From NCBI GenBank assembly GCA_018398765.1, contig JAHBMJ010000565.1, positions 1 through 27,500 of the forward strand: a DNA stretch of 27,500 bases, in the 5' to 3' direction. Below are positions 22,520 to 27,500 of this stretch, one piece after another. This DNA is from Chromera velia. Lineage: Eukaryota > Sar > Chromeraceae. The notes below the pieces were generated by a model that was not told where the DNA came from, ran no database searches, and saw nothing but the letters and a program-made list of their open reading frames with translations. The position numbers and the translations under genes are program-made. Numbering within the stretch: the stretch's first letter is position 1; each line of letters opens with the position of its first letter.

Positions 22520-23925
22520 TTTGCTTAAGTGAGCGACTGCAAACCGGTAACTGTCACTCCTTGGCTGAAAGAGACGGAAGAAAATTCCCTGCCTGACGAG
22601 AACAAAGTCAGATATAGACTCAAACGGAGACGGACCAGACAACGCAATGCATGGACAAGCACGTATCTTGCGCGAAAACGTCTCTTCTGCGATCGCAGCG
22701 ATTCGTGCACACGGTTTTAGCCTACACCCACAGACTCCCTGATCATCCCAGATCCACAAGATTGAAACCGCCGGGCTGAGCAACCATGTTAGCAATGATG
22801 CCACTCTCAAGAGTTGAATCTCAACATATCTCAACTCTCCAAAATTTGATTTTGGTGTCGTTGCATGTCGTTGCGCAGTCTGAGCGCCGGGGGCCGGCGG
22901 GAGGGGTCCAGAGCAATAGCTGAAAGGGGGCCGGCGACCGCAAAAGTTTGCGGCGCCTCGGTCTTTTTCACCCCCCCCCCACCCCGGGAGGCCCTTCACA
23001 CAAAAACCTGCCATCTCCAACCAGCTCTCAACACCTATAGCTAGGTTCAGACTAATCATAGCACTACATAGCACAAAATCAATCCATCAATCAATTCAAG
23101 AATTGATTTCATTAAATTCTTAGAAAATTTAATACAAATATATAAAGTAGTGTGACTAGTATTTATTGCTTTTTATGTTAACTTTAGTTAACTTTAGTTA
23201 ACTTCTAGATACTTCTAAGTGATCGAGGGTTTTGTTATCCATGTCCCATCTCCATATATGGGAGACGGATCTATCACTTGTGGCTTTAAGTACTTCTAAG
23301 TTTATATTGATCGAGGTTTTTGTTCTAAGTTCATTAATTTCTAACTTAAGTTTAAAAATTAAGGTTCACACATGTTTATTAAAAATCTTTAAAAAGAAGT
23401 CTTTAGTTAATGATTCACCGTCTCTTTGGCTAGGAATGCCTGCGTAGAATTTCGGTAGAAACTTAAATAAACTAAAAAAAAATCAACAAAAACAAAGATG
23501 CGGAAATCACCCCTCGATTACTTTTTCACAAGTTTTCATGGATCCCAGCAATCAATCCGGTGACCGGCCCCATCCAATGCCCACCAAACGTCCTTTTTTT
23601 TTGATAATTTCAATCTATCGCCTTCTACAGCGCATGATAAACAGAACGATTCAGTCAGTCGCTGTTTTAGCATAAATCAGCATGAAGAAACAAGCACATG
23701 CAGACCACAGCAAATCATTTGCACGTTTCATCGTATGCACTGCACCAAAGATTGTAGGCAGATTCACAGAATTGTATTGAATGCAAGAAACAAATGAAAC
23801 GAGAAAAAAATGAAATTAGTTGACATCATGCTAAGGCTAAATGGGCCCCTTTCACCATTGTCCCCCCCAGGCCTCCCCTTTTATTTACACCCCCCCTCCT
23901 CCTTTTTCCCCTTTCTTCTCCCTTT
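22520..23925. other. Divergent intergenic region
   Basis: It lies between the ATG at 22519 (minus) and the ATG at 23926 (plus), so it should hold both promoters. 22520-22880 is mid-GC, 22880-23000 is GC-rich with a hairpin, and 23010-23840 is AT-rich with a 10-bp direct repeat (GTTAACTTTA) at 23177-23204. C-rich tracts lie at 22970-22985 and 23860-23915. No coding exon was found. Confidence 0.6.
22931..22961 (+). other. GC-rich inverted repeat (hairpin)
   Basis: CCGCAA and TTGCGG flank an AAGT loop (22938-22953). Outside them GGCG pairs with CGCC and CC with GG, with small bulges, giving about 12 base pairs. It lies in the divergent promoter region just before a poly-C run. Confidence 0.6.
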
Positions 23926-25203
23926 ATGGAGCTGTGGAAGGAATGGAGTCGTTCGACATGCCCCTCCATGACCCTCTTCAATACGCTCGACCTCGACAGC
24001 GTGGTACGTCACTTTTTCATTCACAGCATCACAATACATCAAGCACTGGCATGGTCAGAGGAAAAATCAATTGACCAGTCACTTAACGAAGCCACTTTTG
24101 CAAGAGAGGGGAAAAAGACAACTGACAGAAGTGGCCAAAAGAAACGATTTCAAAGAGATTCAAAAAAAAGATCAATCAAATCCCTCCATACCTTCCTCCT
24201 CCATCTCACAAAGAAATCATCAAACAGAAGACGGAACGGCTGCTACACACTTAGATGAGCTAGGAGTCCTTCCATGCTTCTGTCCAACTCCCTTCCTTCC
24301 CGATTTTCATGCATGGATGATGCCTCAGCTAGGTCGTTGGAGGGTGTGTGTCTGTACTCTCTCTCTGCATCTAAAGGCAGGCAGGCCTCTAACTCTTTCT
24401 CCTCCCCCCTCTTTCAATCTCCCCCCCCCNCCCCATGCTCCCTTTCCCCTGTCCCTTTGCCCTTTTCCCCTTTTCCCATCAGTCTCCGTCGCTTTCTCCC
24501 TTCCTTCTCGACTCCTCTCCCCCTCCCGAACAAACAGAACTCCACGTATGCACACATGTCCAGACACAGCATGAAAGTTGCAGTCCGACTAATTCGGATC
24601 GACTGATTGGAAGACTGGGGGGAACTTTCCTCTCACCTCTCTGTCTCTCTGTCTGTCTGTCTGTCTGTCTGTCTGCCCGTCCGTCTGTCTGTCTGCCTGT
24701 CTGTCTGTCTGTCTGTCTGTCTGTCTGCCTGTCTGCCTTCCTGTCTGTCTGTCTGTCTGTCTGCCTGTGATTTTGTGTGCCAGGTTTTGCCTCTCGACTG
24801 TCTGACTTTCCACCTTTTTCACCCCCCTTTCTTTCCCTTTGCTGACGTCATCGCCCAGGTCCCCTTTGTTCCACCCCGACGAAGCCACTCCTATCGACAT
24901 CCAAACACCTGTATGAACTTTACAATTAATTGAGGAAAGTGAACGTACTGCTTTGATTACATTGTAGAGCAATCAGTGTGTCTTCAATCATCTTTTTCTT
25001 GATTCTCTTACTGCCCCTCTCCTTCTCAACACCGTCTCCGTTCTTGGCTCTGTATTTCTATTTACATGAACGCTGTTTTCCTTTCCTGCACGCAGTGTTG
25101 GCCGGGAGAGAAAAAATCCCCCCCCTGGCCATGCATGCAGATCGACTCAGCTTCCGAAGCATTTGTACAAGAGCTGCATGAGAGCGAGACAGCCACCACC
25201 TAG
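23926..25203 (+). CDS. Small protein, unrecognised; three-exon model
   Basis: Exons: 23926-24003 (ATG, donor gtacgt), 24059-24343 (donor gtgtgt) and 25096-25203 (TAG). All junctions are in phase 0 and the total is 471 nt, or 156 aa. The protein begins MELWKEWSRSTC and has a charged middle (LTEVAKRNDFKEIQKKDQ, then Ser/Gln-rich, then THLDELG). It ends QIDSASEAFVQELHESE plus TATT. No domain is recognised. The first intron is only 55 bp; the second holds a C-rich tract with one undetermined base and a (CTGT)n array. The 24343 donor is the weakest call; CTA GGA|gtcctt at about 24263 is an in-phase alternative. Confidence 0.4.
24430..24430. other. Undetermined base in a poly-C run
   Basis: A single N inside a C homopolymer in the second intron of the small plus-strand gene, most likely an unresolved homopolymer length. 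Confidence 0.95.
24640..24768 (+). repeat. (CTGT)n tetranucleotide repeat
   Basis: CTGT units with CCGT, CTGC and TTCC variants. It is the reverse complement of the ACAG arrays at 11.3 kb and 21.3 kb and lies in an intron of a plus-strand gene, so it reads CTGT on the sense strand. Confidence 0.95.
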
Positions 25204-25318
25204 CTCTCACTCCATCCCATCCATTCTGAAGGAAAGGAAAGGAAAACTGCATGGCACTCCCGCAAGTGGATTCATTTCATGCAGCTTTCTTTTTCCCTTC
25301 TCTGTATGCTCTTTTTTT

Positions 25319-27412
25319 TCAAAACGAATTTTCCTTCCATGCCCTTCTCGCCTCTTCAGGCAAAGCGGCCACCCCCACGATTTCTCCCCCATTGCCCCCG
25401 AACATCTGAGACGAGTCAATTGACGGGGCAAAGGGCAATGCCGAGAAGGCAAAAGTAGGACTGGGTACCGACTTCACACACTGTTGCACCGTCTCTGTAC
25501 CAGGCTCGGCCATCTCCTCTGCCAAAGCGCCCTTTCCCCTCTCCCCCTGCCCTCTTCCCTTTCCAAAGAGACTGCCCAGAGCCCCCCAAGAGACATCCGT
25601 CGAGAAGGACTCGGAGAAAGAAGCAAGAGACACGTCCAGGTCCGACCTGTGGAGTTGGTTTTCACGATTCACCTCCCCTTCTGATGAGAAATCTTCTGTA
25701 GAATCAGACACGGACAGGAGGCCAAGAGACCGCATGGCCAGAAAAGAGGGGGGGGGAGGGCGACGGCGGCCCGGTGAGGGGGGACCGACCCCTGTGGTTT
25801 GGCTGGGCAGTTCTTTGTTCGTCTGGTTGTGCTTCTGCACAGATGTAGTGTCCAGCTGATCTTCACTCTCCTTCTTTTGGGAGCTTGCCTGAAAGGAGCA
25901 GTCTCTCTCTTTGCACCAGGCTCGAAGAAAACTTTCCCCTTCTCCTCTCTCAAGGCTTGGGTGACCATGAAGAGACCCAGCTCGTTCAGAGGAATTTGAA
26001 TTTCTCGTTGGTCCGTGCCCCTCTTCCCTTCCTCTTTCTGCCCCATCTCTCCCCCCTTGATCGATTTCGAAGGGAAATCCGAAGAGACGGGAAGAGACAC
26101 CCTTCGGGGAGGAGCTCCATGTGCGGAGTGCTTGTGCGTGAGTGTCCTCGGTGCGGAGCCAGTGGTTTTGGGGAGGTGTCTGTTGCTGATAGGGGCAGTT
26201 CTTTTGACTGACTACTGCTTTTTGTGAAGAGATCTGGGTTGGTGGTCCTGCTGGGGGTGGGGGGTTTGTACAGTGTGGAGAAACTTCAATTGATCTGTTC
26301 TGAATCGGACAGAAGGCACTCTGGGTTGTTCCGTTCGGCTGTGGCTCTGCAAACGGGAAGGGGTAGTAGTCAGGTAGAGAAGGGTGAATTAACATTGGAA
26401 CAGATGTATACTCAGATCAAAAACGCATCAATATAATGGCTTCTCTTTAAGTTTTTTTTTCTCAAGCCAAATTTGCAGAATCACCTGCTTCTGTTTTGCA
26501 CGCATCTTGCAAGATGCAAAGACGCCTCATTGAGTGAGTTGCGACAGACTCGGGGAAGTATAGGTCTTGGTCAATGTCTTTCGAAAGGGAGAAGAAGGAA
26601 GAAGGAAGCAGCAAAATATAAATCCTCTCTTCAGAAGAAAGAATGTCGACAAAAGGGTGCGAGAAACGACGAAAAAAACCATGAAGGTTGACTGATGGGT
26701 CCTTATGCAACACTCTAAATGCGGCTGTGCCACATGCAGGCAGACGGACCTGAAGGATGAGGAAACGATGGGTATGCTCCTAGATTCATCTGGGCAGGAA
26801 AGGGAGGCACTATCTGCAGGGAAGCGTTCAACCGCACATACAGACATACATACATGCATGCACACACATGCACAAAGCGCGGGAGATATCCCGAAGGAAA
26901 GGAGACCACCGCGTAGGCACACAGACAAGCGTGGAGATGATAAAACGGACTGGTTCACAAACAACGCATAACCGTTCCTTCCTCTCGGTATCCGACCCGA
27001 TAGGCGTTGTCCTTTTCCTTCCATTTGTTCCTTGTACAGATGCAACACTTCTTGTCCTCCTCCTTTCCTTTACTCTTCTCTCAGACTGTCTGTAAGAGTC
27101 TGCACCTCATTAGAGTATCTACCCGAAATTCTATGTCCCCCCCCCTCTTCAGCCTCTTTTTCCCGAGTCCGTGCACGTCCATTCCCCCCCCTCCTTCTGC
27201 CAGCCCCCCCCTAAACGACTGACCGACTGGTGGTGCTGTTGCACCCCCCCGATTCCCCCATGAGCTTGCTGCTGGTGTTGCAGGCTGTACTGCTGTCGGT
27301 TTGTCTGATCTGGATTTGGACTGGGACTCCCCTCTGTCTCTGTCCCTCTCCCACAACCTCCACAGAAGAAGAGGGGGCCATGGGACGATACCTCGGCCTG
27401 AGTGGTCGAAAT
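25319..27412 (-). CDS. 3' part of a Ser/Pro/Gln-rich protein gene, unrecognised
   Basis: The last exon (minus) runs from 26346, after the acceptor cgtttgcAG, to the TGA at 25321-25319. It encodes 341 residues in one open frame, rich in Ser, Pro, Gln and Gly, with acidic Ser-rich parts (SVSDSTEDFSSEGEV) and ending ARRAWKENSF. An upstream exon begins at 27412, after gattgcAG, and is open in two frames: one reads ISTTQAEVSSHG and becomes Gln/His-rich, the other reads DFDHSGRGIVPW. The link between the two exons is not settled (the last exon needs a phase-1 donor), and the 5' end lies beyond the window. No domain or catalytic motif is seen; the protein is probably mostly disordered. It ends 115 bp from the end of the plus-strand gene at 25203. 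Confidence 0.45.
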
Positions 27413-27500
27413 CTGCAATCAGAAGGGAGTGCAAACAATGCACCAGATAGTAAAGCAGCCGGGCCAAATACGAGTCGAATAGAGGGCGGAAGAGGGGAAG

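Noticed and set aside
22513..22535. ATCGCCATTTTGCTTAAG resembles the dinoflagellate spliced-leader core
   Set aside because: The match is partial and on the plus strand. The same bases are the start-codon context of the minus-strand exon at 22519, and no SL-RNA-like donor and Sm-site arrangement was found.
22382..23074. 230-codon minus-strand frame
   Set aside because: Only the part at 22519-22484 fits an exon with a gtgagt donor. The upstream part runs through the GC hairpin and poly-C spacer and has no family motif.

Overview
The window is nuclear DNA from a unicellular eukaryote. Coding stretches are split by GT-AG introns, the exons join in phase, and introns and spacers are full of simple repeats. 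Organism call (inference only): the mix of GC-rich low-complexity coding exons, microexons, introns from about 55 bp to over 1 kb and AT-rich spacers suggests an alveolate or chromerid-type alga such as Chromera velia. No rRNA, tRNA, CRISPR or complete transposon was seen. All gene models were built by hand from splice signals and reading-frame phase, so individual exon ends may be wrong.

Layout. (1) 487-8886, plus strand: a 17-exon gene, about 994 aa, whose conserved blocks match archaemetzincins (peptidase family M54). The catalytic zinc motif is destroyed while the four structural-zinc cysteines remain. (2) 8887-12026: spacer with two AT-rich islands, a mid-GC stretch and GACA/CTTT repeats. 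(3) 12027-18234, minus strand: a 10-exon gene of about 902 aa with acidic, Ala/Glu and Ser/Pro-rich segments around an unrecognised globular core. (4) 18235-19477: mostly AT-rich spacer. (5) About 19478-22519, minus strand: a small Cys-rich membrane protein with an N-terminal signal anchor; its 3' exons are unresolved. (6) 22520-23925: divergent spacer with a GC-rich hairpin followed by AT-rich DNA. (7) 23926-25203, plus strand: a small three-exon gene of about 156 aa. (8) 25319 to beyond the right edge, minus strand: the 3' part of a gene for a Ser/Pro/Gln-rich protein, ending 115 bp tail-to-tail from gene 7.

The genes show no sign of a shared pathway. The most notable observations are the predicted pseudo-protease of the archaemetzincin family, a 70-bp tandem duplication of a splice acceptor with the start of its exon, a three-copy hairpin-containing repeat unit embedded in GACA tracts, and a bias for simple repeats to read as CT/TG/CTGT on the coding strand of the surrounding gene.
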